From the NCBI GenBank assembly GCA_902812415.1, contig CADDZJ010000001.1, forward strand, positions 124,001 through 188,000: 64,000 bases of DNA. The letters run 5' to 3'. The notes below the pieces were generated by a model. That model was not told the origin of the DNA, did not search any database, and saw only the letters and a list, made by a program, of their open reading frames with translations. Numbering within the stretch: the first letter of the stretch is position 1; every line of letters starts with the position of its first letter. This document shows, piece after piece, positions 1-10,795 of this stretch. A program made the position numbers and the translations under genes. This DNA comes from Acidobacteriota bacterium. Its GTDB lineage: Bacteria > Acidobacteriota > Terriglobia > UBA7540.

Positions 1-4
1 TCAT
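1..4 (-). CDS. Start codon of a gene leaving the window on the left (partial)
   Basis: On the minus strand an ATG at positions 4-2 is preceded by a good Shine-Dalgarno sequence, AAGGAG, at 18-13 with 8 bases of spacing. Only the first codon is inside the window, so nothing can be said about the product. It lies 56 bases downstream of the zinc alcohol dehydrogenase on the same strand and is probably the next gene of that operon. Confidence 0.4.
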
Positions 5-60
5 CGTGGGATCTCCTTGAAAGCTCGCTTCTCGTCATCCCACAAGAAGCGCAAAGCGAG

Positions 61-1086
61 TTATGGTCGCAGCAGCGTCTTGATGGCGCGGCGCTCGTCC
101 ATTGCCCGATAGCCCTCTGCCACCTGATCCAGGGGTAAAGTCAAATCGAAAACTTTGCCGGGGTTGATTCTTCGGTTCCAGATGAGGTCGATCAGCTCCG
201 GCAGGAAGCGGCGCACTGGGGCGGGGCCGCCGAGCAGGTGGATTTGGGCGAAGAATATCTCGAGGCCCGAAACATGGACCTCGTAGTTCACGCCGACGAA
301 GCCCATATGGCCGCCAGGCCGGGTCGCGTGGACGGCCTGCATGAACGCCTCCTGCGTGCCGACCGCCTCGACGACCGAGTGCGCACCGAGGCCGTTAGTC
401 ATGTCTTTGATCCTCGCCACGCCCTCCTCGCCGCGCTCGGTCACGATGTCGGTCGCGCCGAACTCCCGCGCAAGCTTCTGGCGGTCCGAATGGCGGCTCA
501 TCGCAATGATACGTTCGGCGCCCATCTGCTTGGCCGCGAGCACCGCGCAGAGGCCTACCGCGCCATCCCCGACAACCGCGACCGTCTTGCCGGGGCCTGT
601 TTTGGCAGCAGCGGCGCCGAACCAGCCGGTGCCCAGCACATCTGAAGCGGCCAGAAGCGACGGGATCAGGTCCTCGTCGGGCATGCCAGGCGTGGCGACC
701 AGGGTGCCGTCGGCGAGTGGAATGCGGGCCAGCTCGGACTGAGTGCCGATGGTCTGCGCCACGAACTCGCCGTGCACGCAGCGGGACTGATAGCCAGCCC
801 TGCAGATCTCGCAGGTGTTGTCGGAGATGACGAATGAGCCGACGACGAAGTCGCCAACGCCGACGTTTTTGACCTCGGAGCCGATGTCCTCGACGATGCC
901 GACGTACTCGTGCCCCACGGGCTGAGGGCGGCTCAACTGTTCAATGCCGCGAAAGGGCCAAAGGTCGGACCCGCACACGCACGTCGCTGCGATCCGGATG
1001 ATGGCATCCGTCGGTTCGATGATCTTCGGGTCCTCGCGCTCCTCGAACCGCACATCGCGCGGGCCATACAGAACAGCTCCTCGCAT
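61..1086 (-). CDS. Zinc-dependent medium-chain alcohol dehydrogenase
   Basis: Medium-chain dehydrogenase/reductase (341 aa, usual length) expected to oxidise an alcohol or reduce an aldehyde with NAD(P) in the cytoplasm; the substrate cannot be read from the sequence. Catalytic-zinc ligands are visible as C38 in CVCGSD and H59-E60 in VGHEYVG. The Rossmann motif is GDGAVG in AVVGDGAVGLCAV. The structural-zinc lobe reads CEICRAGYQSRC, so three of the usual four cysteines are present and the site may be incomplete. The start is supported by the SD GGAGGAGAAAG. It is the distal gene of a minus-strand run with an SDR and an aldo/keto reductase, but a family R repeat separates it from the SDR, so it may have its own promoter. 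Confidence 0.9.
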   Translation of the reverse strand: MRGAVLYGPRDVRFEEREDPKIIEPTDAIIRIAATCVCGSDLWPFRGIEQLSRPQPVGHEYVGIVEDIGSEVKNVGVGDFVVGSFVISDNTCEICRAGYQSRCVHGEFVAQTIGTQSELARIPLADGTLVATPGMPDEDLIPSLLAASDVLGTGWFGAAAAKTGPGKTVAVVGDGAVGLCAVLAAKQMGAERIIAMSRHSDRQKLAREFGATDIVTERGEEGVARIKDMTNGLGAHSVVEAVGTQEAFMQAVHATRPGGHMGFVGVNYEVHVSGLEIFFAQIHLLGGPAPVRRFLPELIDLIWNRRINPGKVFDLTLPLDQVAEGYRAMDERRAIKTLLRP

Positions 1087-1141
1087 GATCTTTCTCCTCC
1101 ATAATGTCTCAGTTTCAGTCGCCTAGCACCGGGCTTCAGAG

Positions 1142-1284
1142 TCTGTGTAAAAACCGTTGCGGAGTAGGTCATTCCGAGCGAAGCGAGGAATCTGCGTTTT
1201 GCATTTCAAAGACTTACGGGATTCCTCGTCGTCCCGCCAGGCGTGACTCCTCGGAATGACAGATAGCGTGAGTTTTCACACAGA
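1142..1284. repeat. Family R dispersed repeat, copy R1
   Basis: MITE-like palindromic element between the alcohol dehydrogenase and the SDR. Ends are inverted repeats TCTGTGTAAAAAC (1142-1154) and GTTTTCACACAGA (1272-1284). Inner arms carry the family core GAGCGAAGCGAGGAATCT and its partner CTCGGAATGAC. No coding potential. The ends differ from the AGGTTGCTGAAAAAC type seen in other copies, so this may be a subfamily. Confidence 0.75.
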
Positions 1285-1358
1285 TCTTCAGCCTGGCACT
1301 TCGACGTCTGCCGGCCTTAGGGCCGGCGCTAGGTCGGTCGCCATGAGCGATTTCGCCG

Positions 1359-2120
1359 TCAGTGTGCGGTGTACCCACCATCCACCGCGAGCGCGTGCCC
1401 GATCACGAAGCTTGCGCCAGGGCTACACAGCCATAGAACAGCAGAGGCAACCTCCTCGGGCCGGCCAAGCCGACCGATCGGTTGTTCCTTCGTAATGTCT
1501 TTCATGGTCTCGGGCTCTTTGGCGATCATCTCGGCGACCATGGGTGTTTCGATTGCTCCGGGGCACACGGCATTGATGCGAATGCCTCTGGAGGCATACT
1601 CCAGGGCGGCGCTCTTGGTAAGCCCGATCACGCCGTGTTTGCTGGCGTGATAGATGGCCCGGCCCGGGATGCCAATGAGACCGCCGATAGAAGAATTGTT
1701 CACAATGGCGCCGCTGCCTTGTTTGCGCATCTGAAGCAATTCGTACTTCATGCAGAGCCAGACGCTTCGGAGATTAATCGCATTCACGCGGTCGAACTCC
1801 TGGCTGGTGGCATCGGCCGTCTCAACGGCGAGGCTCTGCACGCCGGCGTTGTTGAAGGCCGCATCCAACCGCCCAAACTCCGAAACGACGCGCTCGACCA
1901 TCGCCTTCACTTGAGATTCGTCAGTAACATCGCAGCGGATAGCAATCGCCTTATAGCAGGCGGCGACCAGTCGCTCGGCGGCTGCCCGCACTGCCGATTC
2001 ATTGATGTCCACCAGCGCGACCGCAGCACCCTCTTCAGCAAATGCCTGCGCCGCCGCCAGGCCCATCCCCGAACCTGCTCCGGTGACGAGTGCAACCTTG
2101 TTCTCAAAAGACAATTTCAT
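1359..2120 (-). CDS. SDR family oxidoreductase (3-oxoacyl-ACP reductase/glucose-1-dehydrogenase type)
   Basis: Classical short-chain dehydrogenase (253 aa), a cytoplasmic NAD(P)-dependent reductase of unknown substrate. It carries the cofactor motif TGAGSGMG at 13-20, NNAG at 90-93, catalytic Ser in NNSSIGG near 144, and the YxxxK pair as Y157-HAS-K161. The C-terminus VDGGYTAH is typical of the family. An AGAGGAA SD precedes the ATG. It lies 70 bases downstream of the aldo/keto reductase on the same strand and is probably cotranscribed. The neighbourhood (AraC regulator, aldo/keto reductase, SDR, ADH) suggests handling of reactive carbonyls or aldehydes, which is inference. Confidence 0.92.
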   Translation of the reverse strand: MKLSFENKVALVTGAGSGMGLAAAQAFAEEGAAVALVDINESAVRAAAERLVAACYKAIAIRCDVTDESQVKAMVERVVSEFGRLDAAFNNAGVQSLAVETADATSQEFDRVNAINLRSVWLCMKYELLQMRKQGSGAIVNNSSIGGLIGIPGRAIYHASKHGVIGLTKSAALEYASRGIRINAVCPGAIETPMVAEMIAKEPETMKDITKEQPIGRLGRPEEVASAVLWLCSPGASFVIGHALAVDGGYTAH

Positions 2121-2190
2121 GAACGGATTCCTCTCTCATTCAATGTGTCCCCCAGGGCGTTTCAGTCTCCTAAGAAACTGAGGCTGCCCA

Positions 2191-4351
<2,161 letters not shown>

Positions 4352-4497
4352 CAATCACGCAGAACTTGATTCTGCCCGAATAGCCGGCTATCTGGAACCT
4401 CAACAGTCCTGTCGTGAATTACTTCTGCCCAGCGTTTGGTATTGTTTGCTGACCGAAAATCTGCCTTCGTTACAACGTCCCTGGTAGGCTTCGCTAT

Positions 4498-5925
4498 TCA
4501 AGGATTTTTGCCCGTGGGTTTCATCGTGTAAACAAACTGCATGATTTCGCTGCGTTGTTTTTCCCGATCTTTCACTTGCTGGGCATGGAGTTGGCTGAAA
4601 ATTCTAAACTGCTGCTGTGCCTGCTCCTTTTTGCCAGTCCGCGCCAAGGCCTCACCCAGACGATAATGAGCGTCGGCCAGGGTCGGCTGAAGCTGAATCG
4701 CTCGTTGGTACTGCTCGATGGCTTCAGGATATCGGCGCTGTTGAGCATAAAAGGTTCCGAGTTGAAAATGAGCGTCAGCAAAAGCAGGATCGATCATGAC
4801 CGCTCGTTCCAAGAGCTTTTCAACCTGTTGCAAATCCACAGGCTGCGTTTGCGCTCGCGCGCCTTTCCAAAGGCTTAGCGCGTAATAATAGAGCGCCTGC
4901 GGATTTCGAGGCTGCAACTGCACATAGCGCGCAAAACGCCGGGTGACAGCCTCTGCCTGGATCGGAGAGACATCATAGATTCGGCCGAGAAATATGTAAG
5001 GGCGTGGATCTTCGGGGTTTAAGTCGATGGCATGGCAGAAGGCATCGATGGCTTCCTTGTAGTGCGTGCGGGAATAAAGAGCGATTCCCAACCCGATCTG
5101 TAATCTGACCGAACGAGGATAAAGTTGGACTCCTTTTGTAAATACTTGGGTGGCTGGTTCTAAGGTGTGATGCAACAGCAGTTCGCTCCCCCAATCAAAG
5201 ATATTTTGCTCGCTGGGATCCATATGCGCGGCAAGCTCATACTCCTTGGCGGCCTGAATATACTGACCCGTTTTTTCATAAATGGTCGCCAGCAGTGAAT
5301 GGAGTTCCGCGCTGTCGTGATAATCTTGCAGGTGTTGGATTTCGGTTCTCGCATCGGCGTACTGGCTGGTCTTGATCTCGGCTAGCGTCAGATCGTATCC
5401 GTTGTTATAAGAAGAGGGCTGAATTTGTTGGGCTTTCCGAAGATAAGGAATGGCAGCGGCAAGCTTCCTGACGCGGATGTAAAACTCTCCCAGATTGTGA
5501 TTGGCGTCATAGCTCGCCGGTTCAAGCTGCACAGCCTTCTTGAACTCAATTTCGGCCTGCTCGTTTCGGTTAAGATCAACCAAATTAGCCGCCAGATACG
5601 TATGCGCTTCCCCAGATTGTGGTTGCAGGCGGACTGCCTTGATGAAATAAACATTGGCCTGGTTCGCCTTGTGCTGCCCGGTGCAAACCAAACCCATTAA
5701 TTCGTTTATCTCGAAGTTGTTAGGGGCTTGCCGAAGCAATGATTCCAGAACTTGCCGTGCCTGGTCATATTGCTGATTTCGATAAAGCGTCACCGCCGCC
5801 TGAAATTGGCGGTTGAGATCAGAGGTGCTCGCGTAGGTCGGATGGTCTATCCCCTTAAGGGAAATAAGCACAATGAAGGGAAGGCACAATGCGAACAAAG
5901 CTCGTGACACAGGCATTCTGCGCAT
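4498..5925 (-). CDS. Exported tetratricopeptide-repeat protein
   Basis: TPR protein of about 475 aa. The N-terminus is a basic stretch followed by a hydrophobic segment (ALFALCLPFIVLISL), consistent with a signal peptide or signal anchor, so it probably acts in the periplasm. The rest is about ten 34-residue repeats with typical patterns such as PNNFEINELMGLV, ADAHFQLGTFYAQQRRYPEA and ADAHYRLGEALARTGKKEQA. I chose ATG 5925; a TTG sits one codon upstream and neither has a clear SD. It is divergent from hemDE and convergent with the AraC gene. No enzymatic domain is visible; a scaffold role is likely but unproven. Confidence 0.85.
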   Translation of the reverse strand: MRRMPVSRALFALCLPFIVLISLKGIDHPTYASTSDLNRQFQAAVTLYRNQQYDQARQVLESLLRQAPNNFEINELMGLVCTGQHKANQANVYFIKAVRLQPQSGEAHTYLAANLVDLNRNEQAEIEFKKAVQLEPASYDANHNLGEFYIRVRKLAAAIPYLRKAQQIQPSSYNNGYDLTLAEIKTSQYADARTEIQHLQDYHDSAELHSLLATIYEKTGQYIQAAKEYELAAHMDPSEQNIFDWGSELLLHHTLEPATQVFTKGVQLYPRSVRLQIGLGIALYSRTHYKEAIDAFCHAIDLNPEDPRPYIFLGRIYDVSPIQAEAVTRRFARYVQLQPRNPQALYYYALSLWKGARAQTQPVDLQQVEKLLERAVMIDPAFADAHFQLGTFYAQQRRYPEAIEQYQRAIQLQPTLADAHYRLGEALARTGKKEQAQQQFRIFSQLHAQQVKDREKQRSEIMQFVYTMKPTGKNP

Positions 5926-6010
5926 CAAATAAATTGTAATCTTGCGCTAGCTCGCTGACAAATTCATCCGGTTCCTGTTAAGTTAGGAAGAATACGGAAG
6001 CGAACCAGAC

Positions 6011-6045
6011 TCATAGGATGACACGATGCGGGTTCCGTCCTATGA
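6011..6045. other. Inverted repeat in the hemDE upstream region
   Basis: Perfect 8-bp arms TCATAGGA (6011-6018) and TCCTATGA (6038-6045) separated by 19 bases, located between the divergent TPR gene and hemDE. It could be an operator or a stem in the leader. There is no T-run, so it is not a convincing terminator. Confidence 0.35.
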
Positions 6046-6149
6046 CCTTGCAGTCTTCCAAACTCTTGAGTTTGGCCGAGCGCCCGTAACATCTTGATCC
6101 CACGCAGGGCAGCTTTTGTAGCGCGCTCTTGAAGACAAGGACTAGATCT

Positions 6150-8147
6150 ATGAATCAGACGGCAAACCTCACTGTGAGCTTCGAGGGACTCGGAGTAGCA
6201 GCCTTTGAAAGCCGCAACGCGAAGGAGATTGCAGCTCTGATTTCCAGGCATGGAGGCGCACCGCACGTCGCGCCTTCCGTGCGGGAAATGCCTTTTGAAG
6301 AAAATTCAGCCGTTTTTGGGTTTGCTCAGAAGCTCCTGAATGGACAACTTGATGCCGTCATCTTTATGACTGGCGTAGGCGCCACGACATTGTTAAATAC
6401 CCTCGAGAGCCGCTATTCCCGTGAGGAAATTGTTCGTGCGCTTTCGAAGGTTACGGTTGTACCTCGGGGACCCAAAGCAGTCCGCGCGCTGCGGAATTTT
6501 GGCGTTCCGGTCACAATCAGTGTGCCGGAACCGAATACCTGGCATGAAGTGCTGAGTGAACTTCAAGAGCATCCGCACAGTTTTGAGTTGCAGGGAAGCC
6601 GGATTGCCATTCAGGAATATGGGGTTTCGAATGAGCGGTTCATTGACGAACTAAAGGCTCGAGGCGCGGAGGTGCTCAGCGTGCCTGTTTATCGGTGGGC
6701 GCTGCCGGAAGACCTTACTCCGCTCAAAGAGGTCATCCAGAAGATCATTGATGGGCGCGCACAGGTTGTGGTGTTCACGAATGCCGTCCAGGTGACACAC
6801 GTCATGCAGGTAGCAGGACAGGTAGGGCTCGAAGAGAGCCTGCGAAACGCTCTGCCTCAGCGCATTGTATGCTCCGTCGGGCCGACCTGCACCGAAGCGC
6901 TTACAGCTCAAGGCATCGCCGTAGATCTCGAGCCTGAACATCACAAAATGGGCATTCTCATTCACGAAGCCGCCCGGCTGGCTCCATCCCTTTTCCGCGA
7001 AAAGGCGCAAGGCGGAACTAAAGCGCGATCATCGTTAGAAATTATTTCCCCGGCAGCATCTCCAGCCCGCGAGAGCGCACTACAACCCCGGTGGCACAAT
7101 TCGCGCTTCATGAAAGCCTGCCGTCGGGAACCTACTGATGCAACGCCTGTTTGGCTGATGCGCCAGGCAGGGCGTTATTTGAAGGAATACCAGGCGATTC
7201 GCGCCCGCACTCCTTTTCTGGAGCTATGTAAAGATCCCGATCGAGTCGCTGAAGTCACGATTGCCGCCACAGAAAAAATCGGCGCTGACGCAGCCATCCT
7301 GTTTGCAGACCTTCTCCTGATCGCTGAACCCATGGGTTTTCGCCTGGAATATGAAAAAGGCAGCGGACCATGGGTGACGCCCGCGCTGCAAACGCCATCG
7401 GATGTGGATCGCTTGCGCGAGGTAGAACCGCAGGAATCCCTGGCTTTCGTCTTTGATGCGGTGCGACGCACGCGCGCCAGTCTTGATCCCGCCAAGCCTC
7501 TTATCGGATTCTCCGGCGCGCCGTTCACACTGGCCTCTTACCTGATCGAAGGGGGCGCTTCCCGAAACTTCCGGCACACCAAGGCTCTCATGTTTGGCGA
7601 TCCGGGCGCCTGGCATGCATTGATGGAACGCCTCACGCGAGGCCTCATAAAATACGCAAACGGCCAGATCGAGGCCGGAGTCCAAGCGGTTCAGATTTTC
7701 GATTCATGGGTCGGATGTCTCTCGCCCAGCGATTACAGGGAATTCGTTCAGCCGCATACGCGCAGGCTTTTACAGCATCTGAAGCCCGGCGTCCCCATTA
7801 TTCATTTTGGGACTGGAACGGGATTACTGCTCGAAAGCATGCGAGACGCGGGAGGGAGCGTGATCGGACTTGACTCCCACGTCGAATTGGATGAAGCCTG
7901 GAAACGCTTGGGGCCGGGTGTCGCCGTTCAGGGAAATCTCGATCCTGTCGTTTTGTATGCGGACCTGCCTTTCATCCGCCAGCGCGTTCAGAAAATCCTC
8001 CGGCAAGCCGCTGGACGCCTCGGGCACATCTTTAATCTGGGTCATGGAGTTCTTCCCGACACCCCGGTTGAGCACGTCATTGAGCTGGTCAAAATGGTCC
8101 ATGAAGAAAGCAGCAAGAATCTGAACTCGCTCCATTTCCAACCCTGA
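6150..8147 (+). CDS. Fused uroporphyrinogen-III synthase / uroporphyrinogen decarboxylase (HemD-HemE)
   Basis: A 665-aa cytoplasmic fusion of two consecutive heme-pathway enzymes. Residues about 1-275 are HemD-like (cyclises hydroxymethylbilane), with segments such as FMTGVGATTLL, VVVFTNAVQVTHVM and VCSVGPTCTEAL. A linker follows, then residues about 313-665 are HemE (decarboxylates uroporphyrinogen III to coproporphyrinogen III). HemE hallmarks are WLMRQAGRYLKEY (R338, R342), ILFADLLLIAEPMG, LIEGGASRNF, QIFDSWVG and NLGHGVLPDTP. ATG 6150 is preferred over the upstream TTG because AAGGA lies 8 bases before it. A fusion would pass the unstable product directly to the next enzyme. The VWA gene starts 14 bases downstream. 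Confidence 0.92.
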   Translation: MNQTANLTVSFEGLGVAAFESRNAKEIAALISRHGGAPHVAPSVREMPFEENSAVFGFAQKLLNGQLDAVIFMTGVGATTLLNTLESRYSREEIVRALSKVTVVPRGPKAVRALRNFGVPVTISVPEPNTWHEVLSELQEHPHSFELQGSRIAIQEYGVSNERFIDELKARGAEVLSVPVYRWALPEDLTPLKEVIQKIIDGRAQVVVFTNAVQVTHVMQVAGQVGLEESLRNALPQRIVCSVGPTCTEALTAQGIAVDLEPEHHKMGILIHEAARLAPSLFREKAQGGTKARSSLEIISPAASPARESALQPRWHNSRFMKACRREPTDATPVWLMRQAGRYLKEYQAIRARTPFLELCKDPDRVAEVTIAATEKIGADAAILFADLLLIAEPMGFRLEYEKGSGPWVTPALQTPSDVDRLREVEPQESLAFVFDAVRRTRASLDPAKPLIGFSGAPFTLASYLIEGGASRNFRHTKALMFGDPGAWHALMERLTRGLIKYANGQIEAGVQAVQIFDSWVGCLSPSDYREFVQPHTRRLLQHLKPGVPIIHFGTGTGLLLESMRDAGGSVIGLDSHVELDEAWKRLGPGVAVQGNLDPVVLYADLPFIRQRVQKILRQAAGRLGHIFNLGHGVLPDTPVEHVIELVKMVHEESSKNLNSLHFQP

Positions 8148-8161
8148 TTCTTTGAGCTAAG

Positions 8162-9328
8162 ATGAAAATGATTATGCTTGGAGAAGGTTTGAGAGACCAA
8201 CGGCGTGAACGGATAAAACTGACGAGGCATATCATCCTGTTGGTGATGTGCCTGACAATGTGCGGGGCAGGGAAATCAATGCCAGGCAGTCAGCCCTCTG
8301 CCGCTGACGATAGCGGAAAGCCCACTCCTGCTGGGAAGGCCGCCTCAAATCCAAATACGACACAGAATGCTGCCGGTGAGATCCGCAGGCGAGTTCTCGT
8401 GGTCAACGTTCCTGTCACCGTGCTGGATCGGCGCGGATTTCCCGTCATTGATCTTACCCAAAACGATTTTGAAGTCTTTGAAGACGGTAAGCGTCAAAAT
8501 ATCACCTATTTCCGCCAGGAGCCGCTGCCCCCTCTCCGGATCGGCCTGGTGCTCGACACCAGCAACAGCATGCGGATGCAGATGAAATTTGAGAAGGATG
8601 CGGCGGAGCAGTTTGTGTACAACATGCTGGAAGGGCAGAACACTCGCAACAAAATTTTTCTTGAGACCTTTGATGAAAGCAGCTCGATTCTCCAGGATTT
8701 CACCTCCGATCCTGATCTCTTGATGTCAAAGATTCGCGATCTTAAAGCGGGCGGCGGAAAGGCCATGTACGATGCAATCTATACCGCCTGTGAGACCAAA
8801 ATGCTCAATTCCGGCCCTGCCGAAGGCACGCGTCGAGTGCTGGTTCTGATCAGCGATGGATTGGACGTGCAAAGCAAGCACACGCTGGATGAAGCCATTT
8901 CCATGGCTCATCGCGCTGAAACTTCCATCTACACCATCGGCAATTCGATGTACGGCTTTTCAAACCCAGGCGATAAATATTTGCGTCAGCTTGCCGACGA
9001 AACGGGCGGCGGAGCTTTCTTCCCCCTCGAAAAGGAAGTGGGAGCAGATCTGGAAACGGGATATCTTGCCCACGGGACGATCAACGATGACGGCAGCCAG
9101 AATATCGGATTAGGGGCGCAAACCGGCATTTATACCGCGCAAAGGCTGATGCACCTGGCGGACGCCCTCGAAGCGCTGGGACGCGAATTAAACTCCCAAT
9201 ACAGTATTGGCTACACACCCACCGACCAGAACCTGAATGGGACCTACCGCCGCATTCGGGTAGTGGTCCTTCGCAAGGGCGTGCGAGTCCGCAGCAAGAC
9301 AGGTTACTTTGCCCTTGCCCAGCCTTAG
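8162..9328 (+). CDS. VWFA-related acidobacterial domain protein
   Basis: A 388-aa protein with an N-terminal hydrophobic segment (HIILLVMCLTMCG) that should act as an export signal, a low-complexity linker, then a von Willebrand factor A domain. The MIDAS metal motif DxSxS is seen as D132-TSN-S136 in LVLDTSNSM. The preceding part, VTVLDRRGFPVIDLTQNDFEVFEDG, and the C-terminal YSIGYTPTDQ segment are typical of the Acidobacteria-restricted family (TIGR03436-like). Function is unknown; VWA domains bind proteins through metal. Three ATGs lie close together at 8162, 8168 and 8174, and none has a strong SD. It may be cotranscribed with hemDE, but no functional link is evident. Confidence 0.88.
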   Translation: MKMIMLGEGLRDQRRERIKLTRHIILLVMCLTMCGAGKSMPGSQPSAADDSGKPTPAGKAASNPNTTQNAAGEIRRRVLVVNVPVTVLDRRGFPVIDLTQNDFEVFEDGKRQNITYFRQEPLPPLRIGLVLDTSNSMRMQMKFEKDAAEQFVYNMLEGQNTRNKIFLETFDESSSILQDFTSDPDLLMSKIRDLKAGGGKAMYDAIYTACETKMLNSGPAEGTRRVLVLISDGLDVQSKHTLDEAISMAHRAETSIYTIGNSMYGFSNPGDKYLRQLADETGGGAFFPLEKEVGADLETGYLAHGTINDDGSQNIGLGAQTGIYTAQRLMHLADALEALGRELNSQYSIGYTPTDQNLNGTYRRIRVVVLRKGVRVRSKTGYFALAQP

Positions 9329-9424
9329 CGGGTCGCTGCAAAACTCTCACAGCTTGTGATTCCGAGAAGCCGCCTGAGGCGAAAAATATCGACTTAGCGG
9401 TAAGTTTTTTCTTGGGATGAAATT

Positions 9425-9457
9425 CCACGGCTAATTCCAACTGCGAATTAACCGTGG
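9425..9457. terminator. Stem-loop between convergent genes
   Basis: Thirteen-base arms CCACGGCTAATTC and GAATTAACCGTGG pair with one mismatch around a 7-base loop, in the 189-base gap between the convergent VWA gene and ABC permease. No T-tract follows, so a bidirectional terminator or mRNA 3' stem is a guess. Confidence 0.4.
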
Positions 9458-9517
9458 CTAATCAAACATACTGCGCCGTGGTGCGCACCATTTTGTATAC
9501 CCAACCCAGGCGCTCGT

Positions 9518-10795
9518 CTACGAGTATCTCAGCCAGCGGAGAAGCTCAATGAAGGAAGGCCGCTTGCCGTACATCAGAACTCCCACGCGATAGATCCGAG
9601 CTGAGGCATAGGTGACGCCGAGCGTCGTCAGCGCAAGTAGAACCAACGAGAGCGCGATTTGCCAGAGCGGCGGAGTCTGAAGCGCAATGCGCATCACCAT
9701 CAGGATCGGCGAGAAGAAGGGAATCATCGAGAGGGCAATCGAGACGGGCGAGTTAGGATCGCTCATCACAATGCTGAACAGGAAGAAGCTGGCCACAAGC
9801 AGCAACGTGACCGGCATCTGAAGTTGCTGCGCATCCTGTTCGCTCGAGACCGCCGAGCCAATGGCAGCGTACATCGAAGCAAACAGAAAATAGCCGCCGA
9901 TGAAATAAACCACTCCAAAAGCCAGCAACACGGGCGGAAGATGAACATTGAATCCGGAATCCGAAGGCCTCATCGTTCTTGCCATGCTCAGACCATAGGC
10001 GGCGAGCAGACCGGCAGAGACGGCCCAGATGAGAAACTGCGTGAGTCCGACCGCAGCCACGCCAAGGATTTTTCCCGCCAGGAGCTCGAACGGCTGAATC
10101 GAAGAAATCAGGATTTCCATAATCCGCGTCGTCTTTTCTTCCAGCACCGAGCGCATTGTGGTGATGCCATACATCAACAGGCTGCCGTAGAGGATCGTGG
10201 CCATTCCGATAGCCACGGCATAGATCTGTCCTTTCTCTTCAGACTCTCCTTTCGAGGTTAAGTGAATCAGCCGAACGTCGGCGTTGTGAAGCAGGGTGGA
10301 CAGATTCTGGACGGAAACTCCCTTGCTTTGGAGAAGCCGGGCAATTACGGCGTTAGTCACAGCGTGGTTGATTGTCTCCAGCGTCATGAAGGCCCCTGGA
10401 TTCCTGACCACGAACTGCGGCTTTTCGCCTGCGAGAATGCCGCGAGGAATCCAGAGATAGCCGCTCAGCCTGTGCGCTCGAGTCAGTGTCGTAAGGTGCG
10501 CTCTCAGCTCCTGCGGGTCGCGCGGCTGTTCCTGAATCTGGACGACGGCAAAAGCCGGCTTGCCGTCGGGCAGTTTCTGTTTTGTAAGGAGAGACTCAAT
10601 CAAATTCCCCAGTTGACCGGCTTCGTCCACAATGGCGATCGTTTGCGTGCGAGCCGGCTGCTTTTCAGCGACAAAGAACTGAAAAGCAATAATCCCGATA
10701 ATGAATGCGGGAATGGCAACCGTGCTGATAATAAAGCCTTTCGTGAAGACTCGCGTCAGATATTCACGTTTGATTACGAACCAGAGTTTAGGCAT
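9518..10795 (-). CDS. ABC-2 type exporter permease (NatB-like)
   Basis: A 425-aa inner-membrane permease. It has one N-terminal membrane segment (FIISTVAIPAFIIGIIAFQFF), a large extracytoplasmic domain, and about five to six C-terminal membrane segments starting near AVAIGMATILYGSLLMYGI. The motif EEKTTRIMEILISSIQPFELLAGKI is the conserved cytoplasmic segment of the NatB/YhaP group (the stretch quoted is split here as EEKTTRIMEILISS and IQPFELLAGKI). Its start overlaps the stop of the upstream ATPase gene by 8 bases, implying translational coupling. Substrate is unknown; relatives export Na+, lantibiotics or drugs. Confidence 0.88.
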   Translation of the reverse strand: MPKLWFVIKREYLTRVFTKGFIISTVAIPAFIIGIIAFQFFVAEKQPARTQTIAIVDEAGQLGNLIESLLTKQKLPDGKPAFAVVQIQEQPRDPQELRAHLTTLTRAHRLSGYLWIPRGILAGEKPQFVVRNPGAFMTLETINHAVTNAVIARLLQSKGVSVQNLSTLLHNADVRLIHLTSKGESEEKGQIYAVAIGMATILYGSLLMYGITTMRSVLEEKTTRIMEILISSIQPFELLAGKILGVAAVGLTQFLIWAVSAGLLAAYGLSMARTMRPSDSGFNVHLPPVLLAFGVVYFIGGYFLFASMYAAIGSAVSSEQDAQQLQMPVTLLLVASFFLFSIVMSDPNSPVSIALSMIPFFSPILMVMRIALQTPPLWQIALSLVLLALTTLGVTYASARIYRVGVLMYGKRPSFIELLRWLRYS

